A stretch of 64,000 nt of DNA from Saccharopolyspora_D taberi (GTDB lineage: Bacteria; Actinomycetota; Actinomycetes; Mycobacteriales; Pseudonocardiaceae), in contig NZ_BAAAUX010000019.1 of the NCBI RefSeq assembly GCF_039534165.1, positions 496,001 to 560,000 on the forward strand, written 5' to 3'. Below, one piece after another: positions 26,386 to 35,220 of this stretch (positions are counted from its first letter, which is position 1; every line of letters starts with the position of its first letter). The position numbers and the translations under genes were made by a program. The notes under the pieces were generated by a model. That model had not been told where the DNA came from and made no database searches. It saw nothing but the letters and a program-made list of their open reading frames with translations.

Positions 26386-27788
26386 CGCCGGTACACCGAC
26401 CTGTCGTCCTCGACGTCCTTGCTCAGCCGCTTCGACAGGTACAGCGCCTCCAGCGCCAGCTCCACCGCGCTGGCGATCCGGCCGGGCGGGTCGCCCGCGC
26501 GCACGTCCAGCCGTTCGGCGACCTGGTGCAGGACCGGCAGTTCCGGCAGCGCGGTCAGCACGTCGTGCGCGGCGATCCGCTCACCGGTGGCGACCTGGTG
26601 GCCGTCCACCACGGCGTCGGCCAGCGACTGCAGGTCGAGACCGGCGAACACGCCGCGCGCGGTGTCGGCGACCGACCGGCGCAGCAGGTAGCCGAGCAGC
26701 TCGTCCTCGCGGCCCTCCTCGCCCGCCTCGAACTCGACCTTCCCGCGCAGCACGGCGGGAACCGCGTCGAGGTCGACCGGGCGCGCCACCGGCGGGTCCT
26801 CGCCGGTGACGGCGGCGCGGTGCAGCGCGGCGGCCGAGACCGTCTCGGCGGCGGCGATGGCGAACCGGGCCGAGACGCCGGAGCGCTGGTCGACCGCCGA
26901 GGACTCCCGGAGGTGGCCGACGAACCGCGCCAGCACCTCCAGCAGGTGGTCGCCCACCTCGGCCTCCAGCACGGCCTCCTGGCGCACCAGCGAGATCTCG
27001 TCCTCCAGCTCCAGCGGGTAGTGGGTGCGGACCTCGGCGCCGAAGCGGTCCTTGAGCGGGGTGATGATCCGGCCGCGGTTGGTGTAGTCCTCGGGGTTGG
27101 CGGTGGCCACCAGCAGCACGTCCAGCGGCAGCCGCAGGCTGTGGCCGCGGATCTGGATGTCGCGCTCCTCCATCACGTTCAGCAGCGCGACCTGGATTCG
27201 CTCGGCCAGGTCGGGCAGCTCGTTGATGGTCACGATCCCGCGGTGCGCGCGGGGGACCAGGCCGTAGTGGATGGTCTCCGGATCGCCCAGCGACCGGCCC
27301 TCGGCGACCTTGACCGGGTCGACGTCGCCGATCAGGTCGCCGACGGCGGTGTCCGGCGTGGCCAGCTTCTCGGAGTAGCGCTCACCGCGGTGCCGCCAGG
27401 CCACCGGCAGCGCGTCGCCCTCCTGCTCGGCGCGGCGCCGGGACTCCGGGGTGATCGGGTCCAGCGGGTGCTCGCCCAGCTCCGAACCCTCGATCACCGG
27501 GGTCCACTCGTCGAGCAGTTCGACCAGCCCGCGCAGCAGCCGGGTCTTGCCCTGGCCCCGCTCGCCGAGCAGGACCACGTCGTGGCCGGCGATCAGCGCC
27601 CGCTCCAACTGCGGGAGCACCGTCTGGTCGAACCCGACGATTCCGGGCCACACGGCCCGGCCGGAGCGCAGCGCGGTCAGCAGGTTGCCGCGGATCTCGG
27701 CCTTCACGCCGCGCGGGAGGTGGCCGCTGGCCCGCAACTCGCCCGCGGTGCGCGGAAGACCGGGTGGTGGAGTCGGGATGCTCGTCAC
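26382..27788 (-). CDS. MoxR/Mg-chelatase-like AAA+ ATPase
   Basis: A 468-residue AAA+ ATPase. Walker A is LLGERGQGKTRL, Walker B is GIVTINELPDL (Asn-Glu variant), and sensor 1 is LLVATANPEDYTNRG. A helix-2 insert resembles that of magnesium chelatase ChlI/BchI. GTG 27788 is taken as start, with GTG 27812 as an alternative. It drives conformational work on or through the VWA protein encoded by the coupled downstream gene. Classified by similarity of layout to Rv0958. Confidence 0.86.
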   Translation of the reverse strand: MTSIPTPPPGLPRTAGELRASGHLPRGVKAEIRGNLLTALRSGRAVWPGIVGFDQTVLPQLERALIAGHDVVLLGERGQGKTRLLRGLVELLDEWTPVIEGSELGEHPLDPITPESRRRAEQEGDALPVAWRHRGERYSEKLATPDTAVGDLIGDVDPVKVAEGRSLGDPETIHYGLVPRAHRGIVTINELPDLAERIQVALLNVMEERDIQIRGHSLRLPLDVLLVATANPEDYTNRGRIITPLKDRFGAEVRTHYPLELEDEISLVRQEAVLEAEVGDHLLEVLARFVGHLRESSAVDQRSGVSARFAIAAAETVSAAALHRAAVTGEDPPVARPVDLDAVPAVLRGKVEFEAGEEGREDELLGYLLRRSVADTARGVFAGLDLQSLADAVVDGHQVATGERIAAHDVLTALPELPVLHQVAERLDVRAGDPPGRIASAVELALEALYLSKRLSKDVEDDRSVYRR

Positions 27789-27868
27789 CTGTCCGACGCT
27801 ACCGCCCCGCACCGACGAACGCGCGTAAACCGTGAATTGATTTCAGATGTGTCGAGTCGCGGGACGGC

Positions 27869-28240
27869 TCACTGGCCGTACGACAGCGAGCGCGCGTAGT
27901 TCACCCGGGAGTTGAGGTCGGCGACCATCATCGGGTTGGCGACCGGGATCTGGACGACGTGCAGCAGGTTCCGGCCCTGGACGGTCACCTGCGCGTAGCC
28001 GTAGGTGCGCTCCTCCTTCGCGAGCAGGAACAGCAGGCCGAGGAAGCAGAACAAGAAGAAGACCACGGCGAGCACGATCGCCCAGGTCGGGATGGCGGTG
28101 GTCGTCCTGCTCATGTCCGTGAACGTCCAGTGCACCTCCTTGACGGGTGCCTGTCCCGACGGCGTGAACACCGTCGTGGACGTCACGGAGATGTCTCCGA
28201 TGGTGACGAGCGGCTGTTCGAGTCCCGGGTAACCGTCCAC
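27869..28240 (-). CDS. Conserved membrane protein of unknown function
   Basis: A 123-residue protein with one central transmembrane helix (TWAIVLAVVFFLFCFLGLLFLL, about residues 57-78), an N-terminal domain of ~50 residues, and a C-terminal domain containing YGYAQVTVQGRNLLHVVQIPV. Start GTG 28240 is chosen because GTAGGA lies 8 nt upstream; an open frame continues upstream without ribosome site. Proteins of this layout are common in actinobacteria but not characterised. Confidence 0.7.
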   Translation of the reverse strand: MDGYPGLEQPLVTIGDISVTSTTVFTPSGQAPVKEVHWTFTDMSRTTTAIPTWAIVLAVVFFLFCFLGLLFLLAKEERTYGYAQVTVQGRNLLHVVQIPVANPMMVADLNSRVNYARSLSYGQ

Positions 28241-28299
28241 CCGCTGGATCCTACGGATGATCAAGATCGCGCGGGGCCGTACCGCACGAATTCGTGCGG

Positions 28300-29061
28300 T
28301 CAGTCCGCGGCGACCAGCGCGTCGAGCAGCTCCAGCACGTCGTCGACGGCCTTGGTCAGCACCTCGGGCTCGGCGGTCAGGCCCGCCGCGACCGCGTCGA
28401 CCTCGCGCAGCCCGGCGCGGTCCAGCAGCCGCTTCTCGTTGGTCACCCACTCGCCCCGGTCGGCCAGGGCCGCGTGCGCCGCCTGGCAGGCGGCGGTCCC
28501 GATCGCGCCCGCGGTCTCGGCGAGGTGCCCGCGCTCGGCGTGCGCGTGCCGGGCGTAGCCCAGCGTCAGCTGCGCGGCGCCCCACCAGCGCTCCGGCGCG
28601 GTCTTGCGCAGCGCGTCCGGGAACTCCGGGCGTTCCAGCTCGCCGCGCAGGACCTGGTTGATCGCCAGCTCGGCGACGACCAGGTAGCTGGGGATGCCCG
28701 CGAGGTGGAAGATCAGCCCCTCGATGTGGAACCGGCCCGCCCGCGCCTCGGCCAGCTGGTGCTCCACGTCGTCGAGATCGCGGTAGTGCACGTCGATGTG
28801 GCGGCCGTCGACCTCCAGCCAGGCGCCGCCGTTGAACACGCCGCCGCCCCAGCCGCCGATCGGCGAGATCTCCCCCGGCCAGCCGACCGCGCGCAGGTCC
28901 TGCGGGTCGAACCGGCCGCGGTAGTAGATCGCGAAGTCCCAGTCGCTGTCGGGATCGTTCGCGCCCGTCGCGCGGGAACCGCCCAGCGCCACCGCGCGCA
29001 CCGCCGGGAGCCCGGCCAGCGTGTCGGCCACGTGGTCGCGGAATTCGTCATCGCCTCGCAC
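28300..29061 (-). CDS. Nucleotidyltransferase-domain protein
   Basis: A 253-residue protein with a minimal nucleotidyltransferase fold: VALGGSRATGANDPDSDWDFAIYY carries the GSxxxG...D-x-D motif (near residues 26-48), and a third acidic residue is likely in DGRHIDVHYRD. The rest is helical and resembles aminoglycoside-adenylyltransferase-like or DUF4037 proteins. It could transfer a nucleotide to a small molecule or protein. Starts with GTG 29061; a much longer open frame on this strand upstream is the shadow of the serine hydrolase gene. Confidence 0.8.
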   Translation of the reverse strand: MRGDDEFRDHVADTLAGLPAVRAVALGGSRATGANDPDSDWDFAIYYRGRFDPQDLRAVGWPGEISPIGGWGGGVFNGGAWLEVDGRHIDVHYRDLDDVEHQLAEARAGRFHIEGLIFHLAGIPSYLVVAELAINQVLRGELERPEFPDALRKTAPERWWGAAQLTLGYARHAHAERGHLAETAGAIGTAACQAAHAALADRGEWVTNEKRLLDRAGLREVDAVAAGLTAEPEVLTKAVDDVLELLDALVAAD

Positions 29062-29181
29062 AGCGCCCCAGCGTACTGACGCGAGCCTGGTCGCGGCGCG
29101 GGGCCGACCGGTAGAAAGGACCGCGTCGCCGCGAGGGGAGCTCACCCTGGTCCGGCGCGCACGACGCCGAGGAGGAAGTCC

Positions 29182-30414
29182 GTGAGCCCACTGGAACCCG
29201 ACGTCGATCCCCGCGAGGCCGGGTTCGACCCGGCCCGGCTCCAGCGCATCGACCGGCACTTCGCCCGCTACGTCGACAGCGGCAAGCTGCCCGGCTGGCT
29301 GGTGCTGGTCGCCCGGCAGGGCCGGATCGCGCACCTGTCGACGCACGGCGCGCGCGACGTCGAAGCCGGGCTGCCGGTGGAAACCGACACGCTGTTCCGC
29401 ATCTTCTCGATGACCAAGCCGATCACCTCGCTGGCCGCGATGATCCTCTACGAGGAAGGCGCGCTGGAGCTCACCGATCCGGTCAGCCGGTTCATCCCGT
29501 CCTTCGCCGACCTGCGGGTCTACACCGGCGGCCCGGCGCGCGGGCCGGTGACCCGCCCGGCGGCGGAGCCGATGCTGGTCTGGCACCTGCTCACGCACAC
29601 CTCCGGGCTCACCTACGGCTTCCACAACCTGCACCCGGTCGACGCGGTGTACCGGGCGGGCGGCTTCGAGTTCGGCACCCCGCGCGCGCTGGACCTGGAG
29701 GGCTGCTGCGACGCGTGGGCGGCGATGCCGCTGATGTTCGACCCGGGCCAGGCGTGGAACTACGGGGTCTCCACCGACGTGCTCGGCCGGGTCGTGGAGG
29801 TGGCGTCCGGGCAGCGGCTGGACGAGTTCTTCCGCGGCCGGATCCTGGATCCGCTGGGCATGCACGACACCACCTTCGGCGTCGCCGAGGCCGACGCGGA
29901 CCGCCTCGCCGCCCTCTACTCCGCCGACCCGGCAGGCCGCGCGGTGCGCAACGAGCAGTTCGGCCGCGTCGGACTGGAGGTGCCCAAGGCGCTCTCGGGC
30001 GGCGGCGGGCTGGTCTCGTCCGCGGGCGACTACCACCGGTTCCTGCGGATGCTGCTCGGCGGCGGGGAGCTCGACGGCGTCCGGATCATCGGCAACCGCA
30101 CGCTGCGGTACATGACCCGCAACCACCTGCCCGGCGGCGCGGACCTGGAGTCGATCGCGCTGGGGTCGTTCTCCGAGGTGACCAACGCGGGCAAGGGCTT
30201 CGGGCTGGGCTTCGCGGTGGTCGACGACCCGGTGGCCGGCAAGGTGCTGTCCTCCGCGGGCGAGTTCTCGTGGGGCGGACTGGCCAGCACGGCGTTCTGG
30301 GTCGATCCGGCCGAGGAGCTGACGGTGCTGTTCCTGACCCAGCTGGTCCCGTCCAGCGTCCACCCCATCCGGACCCAGCTGCACCAGCTCGTGTACCAGG
30401 CGCTGGTCGACTGA
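29182..30414 (+). CDS. Serine hydrolase of the beta-lactamase/DD-peptidase (class C) family
   Basis: A 410-residue esterase/beta-lactamase-like enzyme without signal peptide. The nucleophile motif SxxK is SMTK (near residues 77-80), the Tyr general base is in WNYGVSTDVLG, and HLLTHTSGLTYGF is the typical conserved block. The third motif near the end is weak (KGFGLGF region), as in EstB-like esterases. A cytosolic esterase or amide hydrolase is more likely than a true beta-lactamase. Start GTG 29182 follows GAGGAGGAAG. Confidence 0.86.
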   Translation: MSPLEPDVDPREAGFDPARLQRIDRHFARYVDSGKLPGWLVLVARQGRIAHLSTHGARDVEAGLPVETDTLFRIFSMTKPITSLAAMILYEEGALELTDPVSRFIPSFADLRVYTGGPARGPVTRPAAEPMLVWHLLTHTSGLTYGFHNLHPVDAVYRAGGFEFGTPRALDLEGCCDAWAAMPLMFDPGQAWNYGVSTDVLGRVVEVASGQRLDEFFRGRILDPLGMHDTTFGVAEADADRLAALYSADPAGRAVRNEQFGRVGLEVPKALSGGGGLVSSAGDYHRFLRMLLGGGELDGVRIIGNRTLRYMTRNHLPGGADLESIALGSFSEVTNAGKGFGLGFAVVDDPVAGKVLSSAGEFSWGGLASTAFWVDPAEELTVLFLTQLVPSSVHPIRTQLHQLVYQALVD

Positions 30415-30484
30415 GGCGGAGCCGCCGCGCTGGGTGCGGAGTCGCCGCGCTGGGTTTCGAGCGGTCCGGGCCGCGTTCGGTTCG

Positions 30485-30504
30485 CCCCGGCGGATCCGCC
30501 GGGG
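30485..30504. terminator. Palindromic terminator-like element
   Basis: A perfect 20-nt palindrome, CCCCGGCG-GATC-CGCCGGGG, between the serine hydrolase gene and the convergent ABC ATPase gene. Confidence 0.55.
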
Positions 30505-30517
30505 CCTTCTGCCCCCG

Positions 30518-30561
30518 CCGGTCAGACGAAAGCCGCCGCCCGGTCAGACGAAAGCCGCCGC
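30518..30561. repeat. Tandem 22-bp duplication at the end of the ABC ATPase gene
   Basis: Two identical, adjacent 22-bp copies (30518-30539 and 30540-30561). The second holds the last codons and stop of the ATPase gene; the first is an untranslated duplicate just after it. Confidence 0.9.
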
Positions 30562-31350
30562 GCGGGCGGCGGTCGCCGCCCAGCGGCCCTCGGTCCGGGC
30601 GATCCGGACCGGGTGGCCGAAGCACCTGCTGACGTGCTCGGTGGTCAGCACCTCGTCGACCGGCCCGGACTCCAGGCACCGCCCCGCGCGCAGGAGCAGT
30701 GCGTGGGTGGTGCTGGCCGGGAGCTCTTCGAGGTGGTGGGTGACCAGCACGGTCGCCAGCTCGGGATGCTCGCCCCGCAGCGCGTCGATACTGCTCAGCA
30801 ACTGCTCGCGGGCGGCGAGGTCGAGCCCGGTGGCCGGCTCGTCGAACAGCAGCAGGCGCGGCCGGGGCATCAGCGCCCGCGCGATCAGGACCCGGCCGCG
30901 CTCTCCCTGCGAGAGCGTCGGCCACCGCGCCGCGCTCCTGGCCGCCATGCCGAGCGTGCCGATCAGCCGGTCCGCCCGCGCCAGCTGCTCGCCGGTCGGC
31001 TCCCACCTGGGCACGAGCTCGTTGGTGTTCGTCAGGCCGGTCAGCACCACGTCTCGGACGCGCAGCGGTGACTGGAGCGGGTGGCGCGGGTTTACGTGCC
31101 CGACGTGGGAGCGCAGCTCCCGCATGTCGACGCGCCCCAGGGTGCGGCCCAGCACTTCGACGACACCGCGCGTCGGATGGCTCACCGCGCCGAGCAGGCC
31201 GAGCAGGGTGCTCTTGCCCGCGCCGTTGGCGCCCAGCAGCGCCCAGTGCTCACCCCGCCGGACGGTCAGGGAGATCGACCGCAGCAGGTGGTTGCCCTCG
31301 CGGACCACGTCGACGTCGGTCGCCCGGAGGACGACGCTGGAACCGGTCAC
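30544..31350 (-). CDS. Orphan ABC ATPase (YlmA/ModF-like)
   Basis: A 268-residue ABC ATPase: Walker A ALLGANGAGKSTLL, signature TLSQGERGRVL (LSQGE variant), Walker B LLLFDEPATGLD, switch His in VTHHLEEL. The LSQGE signature and the insert NPRHPLQSPLRVRDVVLTGL resemble the YlmA/ModF-type ATPases, which lack a linked permease. None is encoded nearby. Start GTG 31350 overlaps the regulator stop as GTGA, so it is co-translated with the GntR gene. Role unknown; metal or oxyanion transport is possible. Confidence 0.83.
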   Translation of the reverse strand: MTGSSVVLRATDVDVVREGNHLLRSISLTVRRGEHWALLGANGAGKSTLLGLLGAVSHPTRGVVEVLGRTLGRVDMRELRSHVGHVNPRHPLQSPLRVRDVVLTGLTNTNELVPRWEPTGEQLARADRLIGTLGMAARSAARWPTLSQGERGRVLIARALMPRPRLLLFDEPATGLDLAAREQLLSSIDALRGEHPELATVLVTHHLEELPASTTHALLLRAGRCLESGPVDEVLTTEHVSRCFGHPVRIARTEGRWAATAARAAAFV

Positions 31351-32030
31351 TGCTCGGCCACCTTCTCGCTGATCATCCGCATGACGTCGGCCAGGTTGCG
31401 CTCGGTCGCCGCGATGGCGGCGTCGGCGTCGCCGCGGTGCAACGCCGCGAGCAGGTCCGCGTGCGCGCACGAGACGTCGGGCAGGTCGGGTTCGTGCACG
31501 ACCGCGTCGACCAGCGCCTCGCGCAGGAGCGGCCGCACGGAGTCGAAAAGCCCCAGCAGGACGGCGTTCCCGGACAGCTCCACCACCTCCCGGTGGAACT
31601 CCAGGTCGGCGTCGACGAACTCGCCCGGCGTCCCGCCGAGGAGTTCCTGCCGCCGCCGCAGCCGCTCGGTCAGGGCCTCGGCGTCCTCCGGCCGCACCCG
31701 CCGGGCCGCCAGCCGCGCGGCCTCGACCTCCAGCGCGCGGCGGACCTCGTAGACCTCCAGCAGCCGCGCCCGCCGCAGCATGACCTCGACCGGCTCGGCG
31801 GGCCGCTCGGCGACGAACGTCCCGGCGCCGTGGCGCACGTCGAGCAGTCCCTCGCGGGCCAGCAGCCGCACCGCCTCGCGCACCGACGACCGGCCCACCC
31901 CGAGCTCGGCGGCGAGCCGGACCTCGTTGGGCAGCCGGGCGCCGACCGGCCAGCGCTCCTGCCGGAGCAGCTCGCGGAGCCGCTCCTCGACCTGCGGCAC
32001 CAGCGGGCCGTGCCGGAACTCCTGCGTCAT
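31347..32030 (-). CDS. GntR-family regulator, FadR subfamily
   Basis: A 227-residue repressor-type protein. The N-terminal winged helix includes LPNEVRLAAELGVGRSSVREAVRLLAREGLL (residues ~33-63). The C-terminal helical FCD domain has the metal/ligand-binding Asp and His positions (FVDADLEFHREVVELSGN). It is coupled by 4-nt overlap to an ABC ATPase gene and lies 23 bp after an SDR gene on the same strand, so it may control both. Effector, usually a carboxylic acid, is unknown. Confidence 0.87.
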   Translation of the reverse strand: MTQEFRHGPLVPQVEERLRELLRQERWPVGARLPNEVRLAAELGVGRSSVREAVRLLAREGLLDVRHGAGTFVAERPAEPVEVMLRRARLLEVYEVRRALEVEAARLAARRVRPEDAEALTERLRRRQELLGGTPGEFVDADLEFHREVVELSGNAVLLGLFDSVRPLLREALVDAVVHEPDLPDVSCAHADLLAALHRGDADAAIAATERNLADVMRMISEKVAEQ

Positions 32031-32053
32031 GCGCCGGACGCTAGCAGAAGTCC

Positions 32054-32878
32054 TCAGACCTCTGCGGACCTGGGCCGCCAGCGGCCGAACCCGCCCTCGG
32101 TGTTGATGACCTGCCCGGTGATCCAGCGGGCCTCGTCGGTGGCCAGCCAGGCGATCAGCCGGGCCGGGTCGTCGGGCTCGCCGTACCGGCCGAACGGGAA
32201 CATCGGCGCGACCGCACGCCAGGCGGATTCGTCGAGGTAGCCGGTCTGCACCGGGCCGGGGTTGACGGTGTTGAGCGTGATCCCGGCGTCGGCGAGCTGG
32301 TCGGCCAGCGTGGTCGTGATCTCGGCGAGCGCCCCCTTGGCCGCGGCGTAGGCCACCTCGCCGGGCATCGGGCCGAGCTGCTGCCCGGAGGTCATGAACA
32401 CGATCCGGCCCCCGGCGCGGCCGTCGTGCTGCGCGGCGAACGCCTGCGCCAGCAGGATCGCCGACCTCGTGTTCGCGGCCCAGTGCCCGTCGAGCATCGA
32501 CGCGTCCAGCTCGCCCAGCGCTCCGTCCGAGCCGCTGCGCGCGTGGTTGCACACGAGGACGTCGACGTGGCCGAACTCGGCGACCGCGGAGTCCAGAACC
32601 CGTTGCGGCTGTTCGGGTCCGGTCAGGTCGGCCTCGCCGTGGGCGATGCGGGCGGTCGGCACCAGCTGATCGGCCACCCCGGCGACGACGGCGTCGACGT
32701 CGTCCGGGCCCCACGGCTGGTCCACGTCGTGCGGGCGGTAGTGGTGGAGGTAGAGGCTCGCGCCGTAGGCCGCCAAGCGGCGGGCGATGGCGTAACCGAT
32801 CCCCTGCCTGCGGCTGACCCCGGTCACCAGGGCGACCCGGTCCCGCAGCGGCAGCGGGTCCCTGCTCAGTTCCGGCAT
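32054..32878 (-). CDS. Short-chain dehydrogenase/reductase
   Basis: A 274-residue Rossmann oxidoreductase. The cofactor loop is VTGVSRRQGIGYAIA (residues ~19-33), the NAG-like motif is VCNHARS (Asn-His-Ala variant), and the catalytic Tyr-Lys pair is in AYAAAKGAL. The catalytic Ser is in FMTSGQQ. The C-terminus ITGQVINTEGGF is typical of enoyl-reductase-like/3-oxoacyl reductase SDRs. Substrate unknown. Confidence 0.87.
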   Translation of the reverse strand: MPELSRDPLPLRDRVALVTGVSRRQGIGYAIARRLAAYGASLYLHHYRPHDVDQPWGPDDVDAVVAGVADQLVPTARIAHGEADLTGPEQPQRVLDSAVAEFGHVDVLVCNHARSGSDGALGELDASMLDGHWAANTRSAILLAQAFAAQHDGRAGGRIVFMTSGQQLGPMPGEVAYAAAKGALAEITTTLADQLADAGITLNTVNPGPVQTGYLDESAWRAVAPMFPFGRYGEPDDPARLIAWLATDEARWITGQVINTEGGFGRWRPRSAEV

Positions 32879-32882
32879 CCCC

Positions 32883-32936
32883 CGATGATCCCGGAATCCC
32901 TGATTGTCCCGGAACCCACGATGATCCCGGAATCCC
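32883..32936. repeat. Three 18-bp tandem units
   Basis: Units at 32883-32900, 32901-32918 and 32919-32936. The first and third are identical and the middle one differs at several bases. They lie in the 64-bp gap between the SDR and metallo-hydrolase genes. Confidence 0.8.
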
Positions 32937-32942
32937 CGGTGA

Positions 32943-33854
32943 TCACAGGAACCGCGTTTCCCCGATCGCGAGGTCCCAGAGGTCGGCCGGGTCGCGCCCG
33001 GCCTCCTGCCACGCCTTGCGCAGGCGGGTCAGCGGCTCGGTCAGCGGCTCGCGGGTCAGCCGGAACGTGCCCCAGTGCATGCTCGCCGCGCGGCGGGCGC
33101 CCAGGTCGCCGACCGCCCGCACGGCCTCCTCGGGATCGATGTGCACCGGGCGCATGAACCACCGGGGCGCGTACGCGCCGATCGGCACCATCGCCGCGTC
33201 GATGCCGGGCATCCGGCGGCCGATCTCCGCGAAGTGCGGCCCGTACCCGGAGTCGCCCGCGTGGTAGAGGCGCCGGTCGCCGGTGATCACCCAGCCGCCC
33301 CACAAGCTCGCGCAGGTGTCGTGCAGCCCGCGCCTGCTCCAGTGCTGAGCCGGCACGAAGTCGAACCGCAGGCCCGCGACCTCCGCGGACTCCCACCAGT
33401 CCAGCTCGACGACCCTGGTGAAGCCGCGTGCGCGGAACCACCGGCCGAGCCCGAGCGGCACCAGCACCGGGGTCCGGCGCGGCAGCCGCGCGATCGTCGG
33501 CGCGTCGAGGTGGTCGTAGTGGTTGTGGCTGATCACCACGGCGTCGACCGGCGGCAGGTCCGAGAACGCGACACCGGGCGGCGTGACCCGGCGCGGGACT
33601 CCGGGGATCCGCGTCGACCACACCGGATCGGTCAGCACCGAGACCCCGCCGGTGCGCACCAGGTACGTGGAATGCCCGACCCAGGTCAGCGCGGTGTCGC
33701 CGGCGGTCACCGGCGGCAGCCCGGTCCGCAGCACCGGCACCCGGTCCACATCGTCGGCCAGCGGGCGGCCGGCACCGGCCCACATCAGCCGCATCACGTC
33801 GCCGAACCCGGGCAGCGGAGCCGCGAGCCGGTCGGCGAACCTCCCGCGCGGCAT
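32943..33854 (-). CDS. Metallo-beta-lactamase-fold hydrolase (NAPE-PLD/UlaG-like)
   Basis: A 303-residue binuclear metal hydrolase. The metal motif is SHNHYDHLD (HxHxDH), preceded by VGHSTYLVRTGGVSVLTDPVW. Later metal ligands are in GDSGYG and the final MHWGTFRLT. This layout matches the NAPE-hydrolysing phospholipase D/UlaG group, which cut phosphodiester or lactone bonds. The ATG overlaps the stop of the SCO1664-family gene as ATGA, so the two are co-translated. Confidence 0.88.
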   Translation of the reverse strand: MPRGRFADRLAAPLPGFGDVMRLMWAGAGRPLADDVDRVPVLRTGLPPVTAGDTALTWVGHSTYLVRTGGVSVLTDPVWSTRIPGVPRRVTPPGVAFSDLPPVDAVVISHNHYDHLDAPTIARLPRRTPVLVPLGLGRWFRARGFTRVVELDWWESAEVAGLRFDFVPAQHWSRRGLHDTCASLWGGWVITGDRRLYHAGDSGYGPHFAEIGRRMPGIDAAMVPIGAYAPRWFMRPVHIDPEEAVRAVGDLGARRAASMHWGTFRLTREPLTEPLTRLRKAWQEAGRDPADLWDLAIGETRFL

Positions 33855-34648
33855 CAGAACGCGGGCCACGGGATCGCGGGCCACTCCCCGGACGGCGCCG
33901 GGAACACCCCGTCCCCCAGCAGGCGCTCCACCCGGTGGACCACGGACTGCACTTCCTTCGGCGTGATGTGCTCGGCCAGCGCCTCGGCCAGCTCGCCCTC
34001 CAGCAGCGCGCGCAGCTCGCCGAGCCGTTCGACGGCTTCGGCGGGCAGCTCCCGCCCGATCCAGCCCCACAGCACGGTGCGCAGCTTGTCGTCGGTGTTG
34101 AGGCTGACCCCGTGGTCGACGCCCAGCACCCGCCCGTCCGGCGCGTGCAGGATGTGCCCGCCCTTGCGGTCGGCGTTGTTGATCACCACGTCGAGCACCG
34201 CCAGCAGCCGCAGCCGCTCGTGGTCGGCGTGGGCCAGCACGACCGGGGAACCGTGGTGGTCCTGCGCCCGCAGGACCGGCAGCCAGCCGTCCGGCACCGC
34301 GTCCGGCGCGACGATGTCGACCAGCTCCGAGCCCTCCTCGGTGTCCACCCACAGCTGCACCATGCCGGGCCCGAACGGGCCGTCGCGCAGCAGCGTCGGC
34401 GGGACCAGGTCCCACCCGGTGGCCTCGGACAGCAGGTGCGATGCGACCTCCCGGCCGGCGAGCGTGCCGTCCGGGAAGTCCCATAACGGGCGTTCGCCGC
34501 GGACCGGCTTGTAGACGCACTCGGCGGCGAGCCCGTCGAGCTCGACGTCGCAGAGCAGGGTGGCGTTGGACGCCTCGACCAGCCGCCCCCGGACCTCGAT
34601 CCGCCCGTGCCGCAGCAGTTCGCGGACGGCGGGTTCCCCGGCCGCCAC
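33854..34648 (-). CDS. SCO1664-family protein (PI3/4-kinase-like fold)
   Basis: A 264-residue member of an actinobacterial family with a distant phosphatidylinositol-kinase fold. Visible blocks are ECVYKPVRGERPLWDFP (the Lys that would hold ATP), LDVVINNADRKGGHIL (kinase catalytic-loop-like, with D and N), and VLGVDHGVSLN (the DFG-like metal site). The GTG at 34648 is chosen; it directly follows the DUF3090 stop. In other actinobacteria this gene stands next to DUF3090 and a histidine phosphatase; the phosphatase is missing here. Confidence 0.85.
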   Translation of the reverse strand: MAAGEPAVRELLRHGRIEVRGRLVEASNATLLCDVELDGLAAECVYKPVRGERPLWDFPDGTLAGREVASHLLSEATGWDLVPPTLLRDGPFGPGMVQLWVDTEEGSELVDIVAPDAVPDGWLPVLRAQDHHGSPVVLAHADHERLRLLAVLDVVINNADRKGGHILHAPDGRVLGVDHGVSLNTDDKLRTVLWGWIGRELPAEAVERLGELRALLEGELAEALAEHITPKEVQSVVHRVERLLGDGVFPAPSGEWPAIPWPAF

Positions 34649-34653
34649 CGGGG

Positions 34654-35220
34654 CTAGTCCTCGTCCGAGCGGCGGTAACCGTTCTGCCGCGGGCAGATGT
34701 GGCCTGCCGGGTCCAGCGGCTCCGCGCACAGCGGGCACGGCTTGCGGCCCGCGTTGATGACCCGCTCGGCCCGCTCGGCGAAGGCCCGCGCGTGCGCCGG
34801 GCTGAGGAACACCCGCACCGCGTCCGGGCCCTCCTCGGTGTCGTCGAGCACGACCGACTCGTCGACCTCCTCCTCGGTGACGGCCAGCAGCTCGACCACC
34901 ACCGCCTCGGTCTCGGCGTCCCAGCCCAGGCCCATGGTGCCGACCCGGAACTCCTCCTCGACCGGGACGCGCAGCGGGTCGGTGTCGACCAGGTCCTCGG
35001 GAGGTTCGGCGGGCAGCTCGGTGTCGAACCGCCGCCGCACCTCGTCGAGCAGCGCGCCGATGCGCTCGGCGAGCACCGACACCTGCTGCTTCTCGAGCTG
35101 CACGCTGACCGTGCGGACGTCCTCGGACGCCTGCAGGTAGAAAACGCGGTCGCCAGGTTCGCCGACCGTTCCTGCTACGAACCGGTCGGGCTGGCGGAAG
35201 ACGTGGATGACGCGGGCCAT
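34654..35220 (-). CDS. DUF3090 family protein
   Basis: A 188-residue conserved actinobacterial protein of unknown biochemical role, starting MARVIHVFRQPDRFVAGTVGEPG. The C-terminus has a zinc-ribbon-like CPLCAEPLDPAGHICPRQNG (two Cys pairs around a His). GGAGGTGTC directly precedes the ATG. It is the first gene of a three-gene coupled run (DUF3090, SCO1664-like, metallo-hydrolase). Family co-occurrence suggests a phosphorylation-linked function, which is inference. Confidence 0.88.
   Translation of the reverse strand: MARVIHVFRQPDRFVAGTVGEPGDRVFYLQASEDVRTVSVQLEKQQVSVLAERIGALLDEVRRRFDTELPAEPPEDLVDTDPLRVPVEEEFRVGTMGLGWDAETEAVVVELLAVTEEEVDESVVLDDTEEGPDAVRVFLSPAHARAFAERAERVINAGRKPCPLCAEPLDPAGHICPRQNGYRRSDED

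Noticed and set aside
29080..30384. Upstream extension of the nucleotidyltransferase frame
   Set aside because: Antisense to the serine hydrolase gene; the conserved domain starts at 29061.
29182..30414. True beta-lactamase (resistance gene)
   Set aside because: No signal peptide and a weak third motif; an intracellular esterase of the same fold is more likely.
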